Below are positions 8,556 to 16,799 of a DNA stretch of 64,000 bases, piece after piece. The DNA comes from Bacillus sp. Marseille-P3661. Its GTDB lineage: Bacteria; Bacillota; Bacilli; Bacillales; Bacillaceae_J. A program made the translations under genes and the position numbers. The notes below the pieces were generated by a model. That model did not search any database. It saw only the letters and a list, made by a program, of their open reading frames with translations, and had not been told where the DNA came from. Numbering within the stretch: the stretch's first letter is position 1; each line of letters starts with the position of its first letter. The stretch covers positions 1,747,018 to 1,811,017 of the forward strand of contig NZ_LT965953.1 in assembly GCF_900240995.1 (NCBI RefSeq), read 5' to 3'.

Positions 8556-9490
8556 TTTGCTGCTCCTTTCTTCTTAAACCAACTCTTGATGACTGACCAT
8601 TTAATAGGAAATAATAAAACTGCAACTAATCCTGATACATAGGAAAATAAATATTTATATCCATGTGTGATGATTGCAAGATTAAAAGCTTGCTCCCAAT
8701 CTACTTTAAATTGCACAAGGGCAAAACTCATTACGCTTTCATAGGAGGCAAATCCACCTGGTGCGAACTGAAAAATTGAAGATGCAACAGTAAGACTATT
8801 TACCCAAGTAGCTTGTAAAAGATCCATTTGATGTCCTGAAGTTTGGACAACACCATAAATAACAACGGACTCAAGTACCCAACTTAGCATGACAAGCATA
8901 AAAATGACTAGACCACGTGATGACTGAAAGATTTCCTTAATCAACATAAAATGTTTTTGTAAAAACGAATATTTTAAACAATATAAAACGATGAGAATGA
9001 CACAACCTATCACAAAAGTGATGACACTATAGATCGCATATGAAAAATCAAGGTACACACCTAACCAGAAAGCTCCAACCGCTGAAAAGAATCCTAATAT
9101 ACACAAATCTAGCAATCTCATAACAAATACAGAATGAATAGACTGGTCTAGAGTGATCTCCTTATGGTGTGTCATCACCCCTACTCTAACAACTTCGCCA
9201 GCTTTAAATGGAAAAAGATGATTAAAAAAAAGGCTATAAAAAAGAGCACTTACATACACTCTTACAGATATAGTATTGTTCAAGTATAGCTTCCATCCGA
9301 TTGCACGCAGGATAAATGCAAGCAAATAACAAAGTGTGATGACAAGAAGGAGAAAAGGGCTTTTTAACAGTTTTCCAGATTGTTCTACCAACAATTGATA
9401 ATTCAAATGTCGCACTAATAGGAGGATAAAACTAACAAACAATACGAAACTACTTGTAAAGATTAGAACTCGAAATATTGTTTTGCCCAT
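8552..9490 (-). CDS. LPG-synthase transmembrane-type flippase-like protein (UPF0104)
   Basis: A 312-residue polytopic protein with about eight helices and the family signatures FNHLFPFKAGEVVRVGVM and FAPGGFASYE. These occur in the membrane half of MprF (lysyl-phosphatidylglycerol synthase) and in stand-alone relatives thought to move lipids or lipid-linked sugars across the membrane. There is no synthase domain, so it is not MprF. It overlaps the epimerase gene by 28 bases and the phosphodiesterase gene by 4, indicating tight co-translation. A role in flipping the glycan intermediate made by this operon is inferred. Confidence 0.83.
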   Translation of the reverse strand: MGKTIFRVLIFTSSFVLFVSFILLLVRHLNYQLLVEQSGKLLKSPFLLLVITLCYLLAFILRAIGWKLYLNNTISVRVYVSALFYSLFFNHLFPFKAGEVVRVGVMTHHKEITLDQSIHSVFVMRLLDLCILGFFSAVGAFWLGVYLDFSYAIYSVITFVIGCVILIVLYCLKYSFLQKHFMLIKEIFQSSRGLVIFMLVMLSWVLESVVIYGVVQTSGHQMDLLQATWVNSLTVASSIFQFAPGGFASYESVMSFALVQFKVDWEQAFNLAIITHGYKYLFSYVSGLVAVLLFPIKWSVIKSWFKKKGAAK

Positions 9491-10413
9491 GATATCGTTC
9501 GATCTAATCCTTCTTCAATACTGACCATTGGTTTATATCCCAATTCTTGTTGTGCTTTTGTTATATCACTCCAGGTTATCGTCACATCGCCTTTTCTCAT
9601 TGGCTTTCTCATTTGTTTCATTTTTGGAAATCTTACCTTTAAATGATCAAGCAAGCGTTCCATGGATACAGGTTTTCCATTTCCTAAATTATATATTTCA
9701 ATTCCTCTAGAGTGATTGAGAGCTAGCCTTATTCCATTTGCAATATCTTCTATATATGTAAAATCTCTAGCCAATCCCTCCCCGAACACCTCAATCGTTT
9801 CATTCCTTATTAACTTCCGTATAAACTTAGGAATAGCCATATCCGGTCGACCCCATGGGCCATACACAGTAAAAAAACGTAGTATCGTCAATTGAAAACC
9901 ATATAACGATTGATAAGCATGACAAAATGATTCTGCGCCATACTTTGCTGCCGCATACGGAGAAACTACATTCCCATTAGCAGCAATCTCAGCTAATGGA
10001 CCCGCACCTTGGTTACCATATACAGAGGAAGATGAAGCAAATAGAACATGTTTTACATTTGCTTCACCGCTATACTTTAATACGTTTACGGTTGCTTTAA
10101 TGTCCATATCAATATATTTATGCGGATCAACGATAGAATACGTTACCCCAGGAATGGCAGCTAAATGAATCACTGCATCAAACTTGGAGTCGGAAAAAAC
10201 ACTTTTGCAAAAATCCTCCTCAAGAAGATCCCCTTTAATAAACTCGAAAGTAGAACCTTTTTTACTTACTTGTTGAAGATGATCTACTTTTTGCTGAATA
10301 TCGTAATACGGATCTAAATTATCAACAATAGTCACTTGATGATTTTGGGAGCACAGCATCTCGATCACGTGACCACCGATAAACCCTCCACCACCAGTAA
10401 TCAACACATGCAT
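9463..10413 (-). CDS. NAD-dependent nucleotide-sugar epimerase (UDP-glucuronate/glucose 4-epimerase type)
   Basis: A 316-residue extended SDR with GGGGFIG at residues 7-13, the DNLDPYYD loop after the second strand, the catalytic SSSS(128-130 region)VYG and Tyr153/Lys157 in SPYAAAKYG, and the substrate loop RFFTVYGPWGRPDMA, typical of UDP-glucuronate 4-epimerases. It opens the six-gene operon that closes with UDP-glucose dehydrogenase, so conversion of UDP-glucuronate to UDP-galacturonate is the most economical reading. UDP-glucose/galactose epimerase activity remains possible. Only 70 bases separate it from the iron permease gene upstream, with no obvious terminator, so some read-through is possible. 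Confidence 0.87.
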   Translation of the reverse strand: MHVLITGGGGFIGGHVIEMLCSQNHQVTIVDNLDPYYDIQQKVDHLQQVSKKGSTFEFIKGDLLEEDFCKSVFSDSKFDAVIHLAAIPGVTYSIVDPHKYIDMDIKATVNVLKYSGEANVKHVLFASSSSVYGNQGAGPLAEIAANGNVVSPYAAAKYGAESFCHAYQSLYGFQLTILRFFTVYGPWGRPDMAIPKFIRKLIRNETIEVFGEGLARDFTYIEDIANGIRLALNHSRGIEIYNLGNGKPVSMERLLDHLKVRFPKMKQMRKPMRKGDVTITWSDITKAQQELGYKPMVSIEEGLDRTISWAKQYFEF

Positions 10414-10483
10414 TTTATATACCTCATTTCCAATCCTCTAAGTTGAACACACATAAAAAGAGATACACTTGAAACTTCCATTT

Positions 10484-11410
10484 CTACACAATTTTTTGTT
10501 CTTTGTTAACCGTTGTAGATTGTTGAACTTTCTTTCTTTTTCTTGCCAATAAAATGTACACGGATAAAAAGTATAACCAATACGCTCCAAATTCTTCGAG
10601 AGATGGATTATGCGTATATCCAAGAAACGCCTTAAAGAAAATCCCAATACCACCACCGATTAGTGGGTGATTACTCGTATCACGGATATATTGTTCTTCA
10701 TCAATCGGATGTTCCGGCATAAACGATATAATATTGTAAATTTCACCGATTTCCCCGCCAGGTGTTTTATATAAGCTTCCCATTAACTTCAAATCTTGCA
10801 TAACACCAATCCCTTGGACGATTAATCCTGCAGCAATAAGTGCAAGCAGAAATGAAGTTGCTTTAAAGAAAAGACCTAATGGAACCTTTTTCGTTCCTTT
10901 AAAAAAGTAATACGCTACTGCAGCTGCAGATAGTAAACCTAATAACGCTCCCCAGCTCGATAGGGCTTTTTGAATATCGCCACCACTTATAGCTGCAAAG
11001 AAAAAGACAGTCTCTATTCCTTCACGGAGAACGACAAGATACGAATGTATAAGCATATTAATAATACTGCCGGTTGTAATAATATGATTTACCTTTGATT
11101 GAATAGTAGATTGAAAGTTAATATTTTGTTGGCCAATAAACAAGATCATATGTGTCAGTAAGCCCGCTGAAATAAACATAATTGTAAATCGAAGATAGTT
11201 TTGGCTGGCCATTGACCCATACCCTATCAAGACTACTTGGAAGATGAGGGCTACACCGAAACTTGAAACAAGCGCAAGAACAACACCAACCCATACCCAT
11301 TTATTCCAATGCGAATACTGCATTTTAGATAAATAAATAATAATAATACCGACAATTAATAATGCCTCTAGCGCTTCACGAAAAGTTATAATAAACGCCT
11401 GAAGGTCCAC
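10484..11410 (-). CDS. efeU: FTR1/EfeU-type high-affinity iron permease
   Basis: A 308-residue protein with seven predicted membrane helices and the two iron-transport signatures of the family, REALE (residues 10-14) in the first helix and REGIE in the fourth. Family members carry ferric iron across the membrane, in bacteria usually together with EfeO and the peroxidase EfeB. Here no EfeB is found; the partners are two unusual extracytoplasmic proteins encoded upstream. The C-terminus carries a basic tail. It is the last gene of the operon that begins behind the Fur boxes near 15.2 kb, so iron-dependent repression is expected. Confidence 0.93.
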   Translation of the reverse strand: MDLQAFIITFREALEALLIVGIIIIYLSKMQYSHWNKWVWVGVVLALVSSFGVALIFQVVLIGYGSMASQNYLRFTIMFISAGLLTHMILFIGQQNINFQSTIQSKVNHIITTGSIINMLIHSYLVVLREGIETVFFFAAISGGDIQKALSSWGALLGLLSAAAVAYYFFKGTKKVPLGLFFKATSFLLALIAAGLIVQGIGVMQDLKLMGSLYKTPGGEIGEIYNIISFMPEHPIDEEQYIRDTSNHPLIGGGIGIFFKAFLGYTHNPSLEEFGAYWLYFLSVYILLARKRKKVQQSTTVNKEQKIV

Positions 11411-11448
11411 AAAATCCTCTCCTCTTAAAATTTTACGCAGAATTTAAT

Positions 11449-12663
11449 TTAGATAAAATTTTTCTTTTTTATTATCCAAACAATTCCAACAATCAGTCCT
11501 AAAGTACCTATTATGATAAGGAAGGAAAAAATCGGATTTGTTTTATTAACTGTTTCCATTGGTGCATGGGCTGTACTAACCGCAGCAACTTGCTCATCTG
11601 TTCCCTCTACTGATTTAGTTTCTTGTCCAACTTCTGATTGAGATTTTGTTTCTATTTCTTCCTTTTTAGTCTCAGTTGTTGCTTCTTTTTTGAATGTGGC
11701 TTCATTCTCAGCCGCTACATTCTCTTCCTTGCTTTCAGATTTTACATTGTCTGAATTCTGCTTTTCCTCATTTAAAACTTTATTTATTTCTCCATCTTGC
11801 TTACCTACGTCTTTAGTGACTGCCTTACTTTCATCTTCAACTTTAGCTGGTGCCTTTTGATCTTCTTTTTCCACAGTTTCACTGATTTGTGATTCCTTTT
11901 GTGTAGGTTGAGTCGGTTTTACTTGCTCCTGCTGTTTTTGTTCAGTCTTTGTTTGATCATTTGTTTTCTGTTCTGTTCCGCTAGCGGTTTGGTTTACCGG
12001 ACTTGCTTTTTCAGTAGTATCTGTTTTGATTGCTTTCGAAGTTTCAGGTTCCGGTTGTTTAACAGTAGACTCCTTATAAGGAAAATGTGGCTTTAATGTA
12101 GTTAATATGTAAGCTGTTTGTTTTTTGAATTCTTCAATTTGGACAGTTTTCTCGCCCATACCAAATAATCCAGGATTTCCAATAGCGTCCAACGCTGCAA
12201 CAAATGCTTCATCTAACTTACTTACTTCACCTGGGATTTTGGATTGAACATAGGGTTTGATGACATCAAATGTACCTTTTGCTTTACCTAGCAAAATTTT
12301 AACCTTGCCATAATCGTTAATATCTTTCTCTGCATAAGTAAATCGACGTTTTAAGTTTAAATATAAAACGTGACGATAGTTTTGAATCACTAACTCTTTT
12401 TGTTTCATCTCAAAGTTCACATCAAGTGTTACGGCGACAGATTTCCCAAAGTGTGAGCTAATTTCTGCTCTTCTAACTTTATATGCCTCATATGCTGCAT
12501 TCCAATCCGGTGGCGAGCTTGATAGTTTAACATTAATTAATTTAAACGTTTCAGCAACGTCTTCTTGCGTCGGATCTCCATAAGAATAGGCTTGCACCGT
12601 TCCTGGTAACAAGAAGGTAATAAGAGTTAATAGCAGAAACATCTGCTTGAAATATTTTTTCAT
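11449..12663 (-). CDS. Membrane-anchored extracytoplasmic protein of the iron-uptake operon
   Basis: A 404-residue protein: signal peptide (residues 1-25, ending VQAYS), an alpha-helical domain to about residue 195 (WNAAYEAYKVRRAEISSHFG, NYRHVLYLNLKRRFTYAEKD, LLGKAKGTFDVIKPY), a long charged linker of about 175 residues rich in Glu, Lys, Gln and Thr, and one C-terminal membrane helix with a KKKNF tail. The linker is long enough to cross the cell wall, so the helical domain could be displayed on the surface and tethered to the membrane. It lies 38 bases upstream of the FTR1 gene. Delivery of iron to the permease is the likely job. I do not recognise the domain with certainty; it may be a distant stand-in for EfeO. 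Confidence 0.75.
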   Translation of the reverse strand: MKKYFKQMFLLLTLITFLLPGTVQAYSYGDPTQEDVAETFKLINVKLSSSPPDWNAAYEAYKVRRAEISSHFGKSVAVTLDVNFEMKQKELVIQNYRHVLYLNLKRRFTYAEKDINDYGKVKILLGKAKGTFDVIKPYVQSKIPGEVSKLDEAFVAALDAIGNPGLFGMGEKTVQIEEFKKQTAYILTTLKPHFPYKESTVKQPEPETSKAIKTDTTEKASPVNQTASGTEQKTNDQTKTEQKQQEQVKPTQPTQKESQISETVEKEDQKAPAKVEDESKAVTKDVGKQDGEINKVLNEEKQNSDNVKSESKEENVAAENEATFKKEATTETKKEEIETKSQSEVGQETKSVEGTDEQVAAVSTAHAPMETVNKTNPIFSFLIIIGTLGLIVGIVWIIKKKNFI

Positions 12664-12731
12664 ACATTGCGCTTCCCTTCTTTAAAATAAAATCAGTAGT
12701 TTGATAACATAAAAGATGTGTATATACATGT

Positions 12732-12764
12732 AGTAAGGGATAAGGCCGTATCTTATCCCTTACT
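12732..12764 (-). other. Intercistronic 13-bp hairpin in the iron operon
   Basis: AGTAAGGGATAAG and CTTATCCCTTACT pair perfectly around a seven-base loop between the LysM-protein gene and the membrane-anchored-protein gene. No T run follows, so it looks like an mRNA stability or processing element that sets unequal expression of the first gene, not a full terminator. Confidence 0.55.
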
Positions 12765-12775
12765 CTATTAAGTTA

Positions 12776-15175
12776 TTATTTTGAAGGAATTAAAATCTGT
12801 TGGCCGATCAAAATAAGACTAGGGTTTTCTAATTTATTATATTCTGCAAGCTCTTTCCAGTGGATGCCATACTCGACACCAATCTCTGAAAGTGTATCTC
12901 CTTTTTTCACAGTGTAGACGATATCATTAGTTGTTGAAGTAGTCTTCTTATCTGTTGGAATTACTTCTTGCTGTTTAATTGACTTTACATTTTCTTTTTC
13001 AGATACTTTAGAAGATGTGCCATGATCTAGTTGTGTAATAATTTTGATAATTTCTTCACCATGTTTTGTAGCCGCTGCTACATCGTTTGCTTGAACAGCT
13101 TTATAGAATTTTTCACCATGTGTTTGTAAGGATACATATGTTTCCTTACCTAAGTTTTCATTGATAAACACTTCAAGCATGCTAGCAAATGCATTTCCTT
13201 CTGCAGCATGGATTAACGCTTTACTTTGATCTCCTGTTGCTAAATCTTTATTTATAGCAGAATCAATATACTCGTTTACTTTTGCTGTAATCGCATTTGT
13301 CAACCATTTTTCGATTTGATCGCCATTTACATTTGCTCCATCACCGCTGCCAAATGACGCTCTGATACTATCAGACGCTTCCTTATCTCCGCCTGCTAAG
13401 TAATTATGAATTGGCATAAAGAAGAAATATCCTTCTGCTAAATGCGCTTTTTCAGTTGCAACGTCACCTTTAGCATGATCCTCAGGTACTTTATGTGCAT
13501 ATCTCGTTGTTGCAAGAACAAATACCTTCATCATTGTTTTTTGGAAATACTGGCGATATACATTAAAAGTAGTCACATCTCCTGTGTCAATCGCTTGTTT
13601 AAGTCCAGTTACTGCCACATTTCCTAAAAAGTCTTGCGTTAGTGTTCCGAAATCGTTATCTCGTTTTCCAGCCGTTATATAAACAGAACCTTCAAATAAA
13701 GTTAAGGCACGGTCTAATGCAATTAGAGCTTGCTGTTTATTGCCTTCTTCTAAGGCCTTTCCTGCTCCATTGCGAACTAAATCGTTGATCTCCTCATAAA
13801 AATACCATTGCAGACCTTTATCAACCGCTTGTTTCACTTGCCCTGAAGTTGCTTCTCCGTCCACACCTGCTTTTAACATTAACGTAATTTCATCGTTAAT
13901 TTGTGAATTTCTCGCCTTCACTAATTCTGCGAAATTTTCTTCGTAGAACGCTTGCACTTCACTTAAATCAACCTCTTCAGTTGAGAAAAAGCTTTTCATA
14001 GTTTCAAAGTTTGCAAGTTGATTACCGCTAAGCTGATCTAGCAAGCTCTTCATTTCTTTACCATATTGTTCCGCTTTGTCCGCATCATTCGCTTTTACAG
14101 CATTAAAGAAATTTTCACCATAAGTTTGTAATGTTGAATAAGCATTCTTTCCTAGTTCGTCGTTAATAAAAACTTCAAGCTGGCTAGCAAATGCGTTGCC
14201 TTCTGCTGCATGTATTAATGCTTTTGCTTTGTCACCTGCTGCTAAATCCTTATGTATAGCACTATCGATATAGCCGTTCACTTTAGTTGTAATCGCTTGC
14301 ATTAACCACTTTTCAATTTCAATTGCCTTAACAGCTGCACCATCACCGCTTCCGAAAGCGTTTTTAATGCTATCCGCAGCTTCTTTATTCCCTGATACTA
14401 AGTAATCATGGATCGGCATAAAGAAGAAATATCCTTCTGCTAAATGAGCTTTTAATGTCTCCGTATCACCTTTAGCATAATCTTCAGGAATTACATTCGC
14501 ATATCGAGTTGTGGCAAGAACGAATACTTTCATCATTGTCTTTTCAAAGTATTGGCGCCAAACGTGGAAGTTGGTTACATCCTTGTTTTCAATTGCTGTT
14601 CTCATACCTGGAATTGCAATATTCTCGAAAAAGTCCTGCGTTAACGTGCCAAAATTGTTATCTCGTTTTCCAGCAGTAACTAGTACAGATCCTTCAAACA
14701 AAGTGATCGCTTTATCTAAATTCTCATTTGCTAATTGGATATTTCCATCAGCAAGAGCTGTTCCTGCTTCACGATCAAAATGTCTTACTTCGTTATAAAA
14801 AAACCATTGCAGCCCTTTATCAACAGCCTGTTTTACTTGCCCAACAGTTGCTTCCCCTTGAACACCTAATTCTAATAAAGCTGTAATATTTTCAGCTGCA
14901 ACCACATCTCTTTCTTGGACAGCCATTTTAAAATGTTCATCATAGTATGCCTTTACTTTTGCTAAATCCACTTGATCCTCAGCAAAAAGCGCCTTAATTT
15001 CTTCAAAACTAGCAAGCTGATTTTTTTGAACAGAAACATCTGTTTTAACTTTAAATGCCTGCTCTACAGCAGCCTCAGCAGCTTTGGTTTCATTTGCAAA
15101 TGGTGCAATCGCGTATGTACCACTTAAGCCGATTGAAAGTGCAAGAGTAGCAGAAATTAACTTCTTCTTATTCAT
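12776..15175 (-). CDS. Secreted LysM protein with duplicated iron-operon domain
   Basis: Start at 15175 is set by GAGGAGAGACGAAA; the longer frame lacks a ribosome site. The 799-residue product has a signal peptide (to about residue 33), two tandem copies of a ~333-residue domain (from about residues 53 and 386), a Ser/Lys/Thr linker and one LysM cell-wall-binding domain (about 752-798; YTVKKGDTLSEIGVEYG). Copies share LASFE or LANFE, GQVKQAVDKGLQW, FEGSV, TAGKRDN.FGTLTQDF, KTMMKVFVLATTRYA, AHLAEGYFFFMPIH and ALIHAAEGNAFAS. Each copy carries two H-x-A-E-G helices (His244, 322, 578, 656), HxxE motifs that could hold metal. First gene behind two Fur boxes and upstream of FTR1, so a wall-bound iron-binding protein is likely. 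The domain is not one I can name. Confidence 0.85.
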   Translation of the reverse strand: MNKKKLISATLALSIGLSGTYAIAPFANETKAAEAAVEQAFKVKTDVSVQKNQLASFEEIKALFAEDQVDLAKVKAYYDEHFKMAVQERDVVAAENITALLELGVQGEATVGQVKQAVDKGLQWFFYNEVRHFDREAGTALADGNIQLANENLDKAITLFEGSVLVTAGKRDNNFGTLTQDFFENIAIPGMRTAIENKDVTNFHVWRQYFEKTMMKVFVLATTRYANVIPEDYAKGDTETLKAHLAEGYFFFMPIHDYLVSGNKEAADSIKNAFGSGDGAAVKAIEIEKWLMQAITTKVNGYIDSAIHKDLAAGDKAKALIHAAEGNAFASQLEVFINDELGKNAYSTLQTYGENFFNAVKANDADKAEQYGKEMKSLLDQLSGNQLANFETMKSFFSTEEVDLSEVQAFYEENFAELVKARNSQINDEITLMLKAGVDGEATSGQVKQAVDKGLQWYFYEEINDLVRNGAGKALEEGNKQQALIALDRALTLFEGSVYITAGKRDNDFGTLTQDFLGNVAVTGLKQAIDTGDVTTFNVYRQYFQKTMMKVFVLATTRYAHKVPEDHAKGDVATEKAHLAEGYFFFMPIHNYLAGGDKEASDSIRASFGSGDGANVNGDQIEKWLTNAITAKVNEYIDSAINKDLATGDQSKALIHAAEGNAFASMLEVFINENLGKETYVSLQTHGEKFYKAVQANDVAAATKHGEEIIKIITQLDHGTSSKVSEKENVKSIKQQEVIPTDKKTTSTTNDIVYTVKKGDTLSEIGVEYGIHWKELAEYNKLENPSLILIGQQILIPSK

Positions 15176-15192
15176 TTTCGTCTCTCCTCTGT

Positions 15193-15210
15193 TGATAATG
15201 ATTATCATTA
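15193..15210 (-). promoter_or_regulatory. Fur box 1
   Basis: TGATAATGATTATCATTA contains a perfect 7-1-7 palindrome (TGATAAT-G-ATTATCA), the classical Bacillus Fur operator. It lies 18 bases upstream of the start of the LysM iron-operon protein, so repression under iron sufficiency is expected. Confidence 0.93.
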
Positions 15211-15226
15211 TTTATTACAACGACAA

Positions 15227-15241
15227 TGATAATCATTATCA
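15227..15241 (-). promoter_or_regulatory. Fur box 2
   Basis: TGATAATCATTATCA is a second perfect 7-1-7 Fur palindrome, 34 bases further upstream. Two adjacent boxes imply cooperative binding and tight iron control of the three-gene operon. Confidence 0.92.
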
Positions 15242-15383
15242 TATGTAATGTCAACCTTATTTGAAAAATTTCTAATAAAAAATGTAAAAATATTATGAAA
15301 ATGTGCTTATCTACATTACTTATTATTCGCGATATTGTTATTCTAAGAATGTTTTATAGAAAGACTTCTACGATTAGAACTAC

Positions 15384-15414
15384 AAAAAAGACTTACCTAA
15401 ACGATAAGTCTTTA
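15384..15414 (-). terminator. Intrinsic terminator in the 15.2-15.65 kb gap
   Basis: On the minus strand AAAGACTTA and TAAGTCTTT pair around a nine-base loop and are followed by TTTTTTG. It would stop transcripts of the membrane-protein gene before they enter the iron operon. The rest of this 470-base gap holds the Fur boxes and one copy of a dispersed repeat. Confidence 0.7.
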
Positions 15415-15454
15415 CCTACTAACTGCTTTTAAATTAATGCTATCAAGTACTCAC

Positions 15455-15595
15455 AGGGACAGGTTTACTAACCAAGTACTATCCATCGCATTTTAGTTTA
15501 CATAACAATTTTATAATTACCTATGTGTTAGTGCATAAAAGAAGTGCTGTTAACCATTCCTCTTTACCGTGGTCGAGTACCTGTCCGTACCTCGT
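15455..15595. repeat. Dispersed intergenic repeat (copy 1)
   Basis: The stretch begins GGGACAGGTTTACTAACC, contains TTTAGTTTACATAACAATT and ends CGTGGTCGAGTACCTGTCC. A diverged copy with the same order of blocks lies at 17455-17575. Both copies sit at the 3' side of a minus-strand gene. The ends (GGACAGGT and ACCTGTCC) are inverted, so the element could fold. Confidence 0.6.
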
Positions 15596-15649
15596 TTCTG
15601 ACTCGATCTTGTTTTTATTAAAATTTCTTTTTATAGCAGGATAATAAAA

Positions 15650-16576
15650 TCAATCTAGACTGTACTTTTTCTTACTTTTTTCCATTGGGTTGATCTGCTG
15701 GTAGATGGTATTAGTTTTTTGTTTAATTAAATGCCAGAATGCAATCATGAATGTTCCTCCCCAAACGAATAATAGAACACTTGCTAGTATAGGGAGTGTT
15801 GATAATTTAAAAACAGAATGACCTAGACCAGTTTGGGTGCCGATTAGTATTATCATAAGCATCCATGCAATGCTCCCTAGATGAATCAGACGTTTTTTAA
15901 ATGAATCCTTTACTTGAGCACTTTCCAAAAACAAGGCTGGTAGGACTAATGTTTGTAAAGCATGGAACCCAATTCCATGCAAGATAATGATATTACCGGC
16001 ATCCCCCGTGAATCGGTCTTGTAGCAAAATCATCCAAATTCCAGCCATATTGGCTGCAATCACAGAGAGAAAAGCATAACGTATCCCCAATAGTATGAGA
16101 GGGCGTTCATAGGGGTACTTCATTCGAAGAAAATGGCTCGCTAGTATAACTGTTAAAGTTACAAGGACTAATGAAACAATTCCAAAAACCATTCCAGCAA
16201 CCATATCAATAACATCACCTTCACGCGTAAAGCGAGGACTTAATCCTCTAAAGTTTTGGATCGTTTCAATCGTATAAGAATAGAAACTGGAAGAAATAAA
16301 CAACCATCGGATTACTTTCTTTTGGCGGTTCCCAAATCTTGCTAGAGGTAAAATCGCTGCAATCGATAGTATAAACATTCCAATAGCAGCATTAAATGAA
16401 AAAGCATCCTTCATATTACCTTCAGGTAGTATAATCGAACCTTGAATCAAAATATAGACCCCAATACCTGCAGCAAGCATAAATCCAAATAACCCCGTAA
16501 TTACAAGCCCAATTTCACCTTCAAACATTCTTGGTGATAGTTCAAGCTTTCGATTAGCATTCAAGAACTTTAACAT
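15650..16576 (-). CDS. Polytopic membrane protein controlled by the adjacent TetR
   Basis: A 308-residue protein with about eight or nine membrane helices and a basic C-terminal tail (KSKKKYSLD). No transporter signature is visible and I do not recognise the family. AAGAGAGGA precedes the ATG at 16576. The upstream region carries two copies of the palindrome that also precedes the tetR gene, so it is very likely repressed by that regulator and induced by its ligand. A role in export or membrane modification would fit, but is inference. Confidence 0.75.
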   Translation of the reverse strand: MLKFLNANRKLELSPRMFEGEIGLVITGLFGFMLAAGIGVYILIQGSIILPEGNMKDAFSFNAAIGMFILSIAAILPLARFGNRQKKVIRWLFISSSFYSYTIETIQNFRGLSPRFTREGDVIDMVAGMVFGIVSLVLVTLTVILASHFLRMKYPYERPLILLGIRYAFLSVIAANMAGIWMILLQDRFTGDAGNIIILHGIGFHALQTLVLPALFLESAQVKDSFKKRLIHLGSIAWMLMIILIGTQTGLGHSVFKLSTLPILASVLLFVWGGTFMIAFWHLIKQKTNTIYQQINPMEKSKKKYSLD

Positions 16577-16625
16577 GAATAATCCTCTCTTCCTTATGTT
16601 TTGACTTTTATTTATTCTTTAATTT

Positions 16626-16643
16626 ATTTATTGATCAATAAAT
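16626..16643. promoter_or_regulatory. TetR-type operator, copy 1 (perfect palindrome)
   Basis: ATTTATTGATCAATAAAT is an 18-base perfect palindrome 50 bases upstream of the membrane-protein start. The same sequence recurs at 16744-16761 and 17335-17352. Confidence 0.75.
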
Positions 16644-16743
16644 GAAAAGGCGAGATAAATCACATGCTTTATCTAAAAAGATTAAATAAAGCTAATTTAA
16701 TTTTTTTCTGCCCTATAGTTTCAGTACAAGCTTTATTACAATT

Positions 16744-16761
16744 ATTTATCAATCAATAAAT
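16744..16761. promoter_or_regulatory. TetR-type operator, copy 2 (imperfect)
   Basis: ATTTATCAATCAATAAAT differs from copy 1 at two positions in the left half. It lies between the tetR stop and the membrane-protein gene. Confidence 0.6.
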
Positions 16762-16799
16762 AAGATGGTATAAAAAAAGAAAGGTTCCCCCCATCTTTT

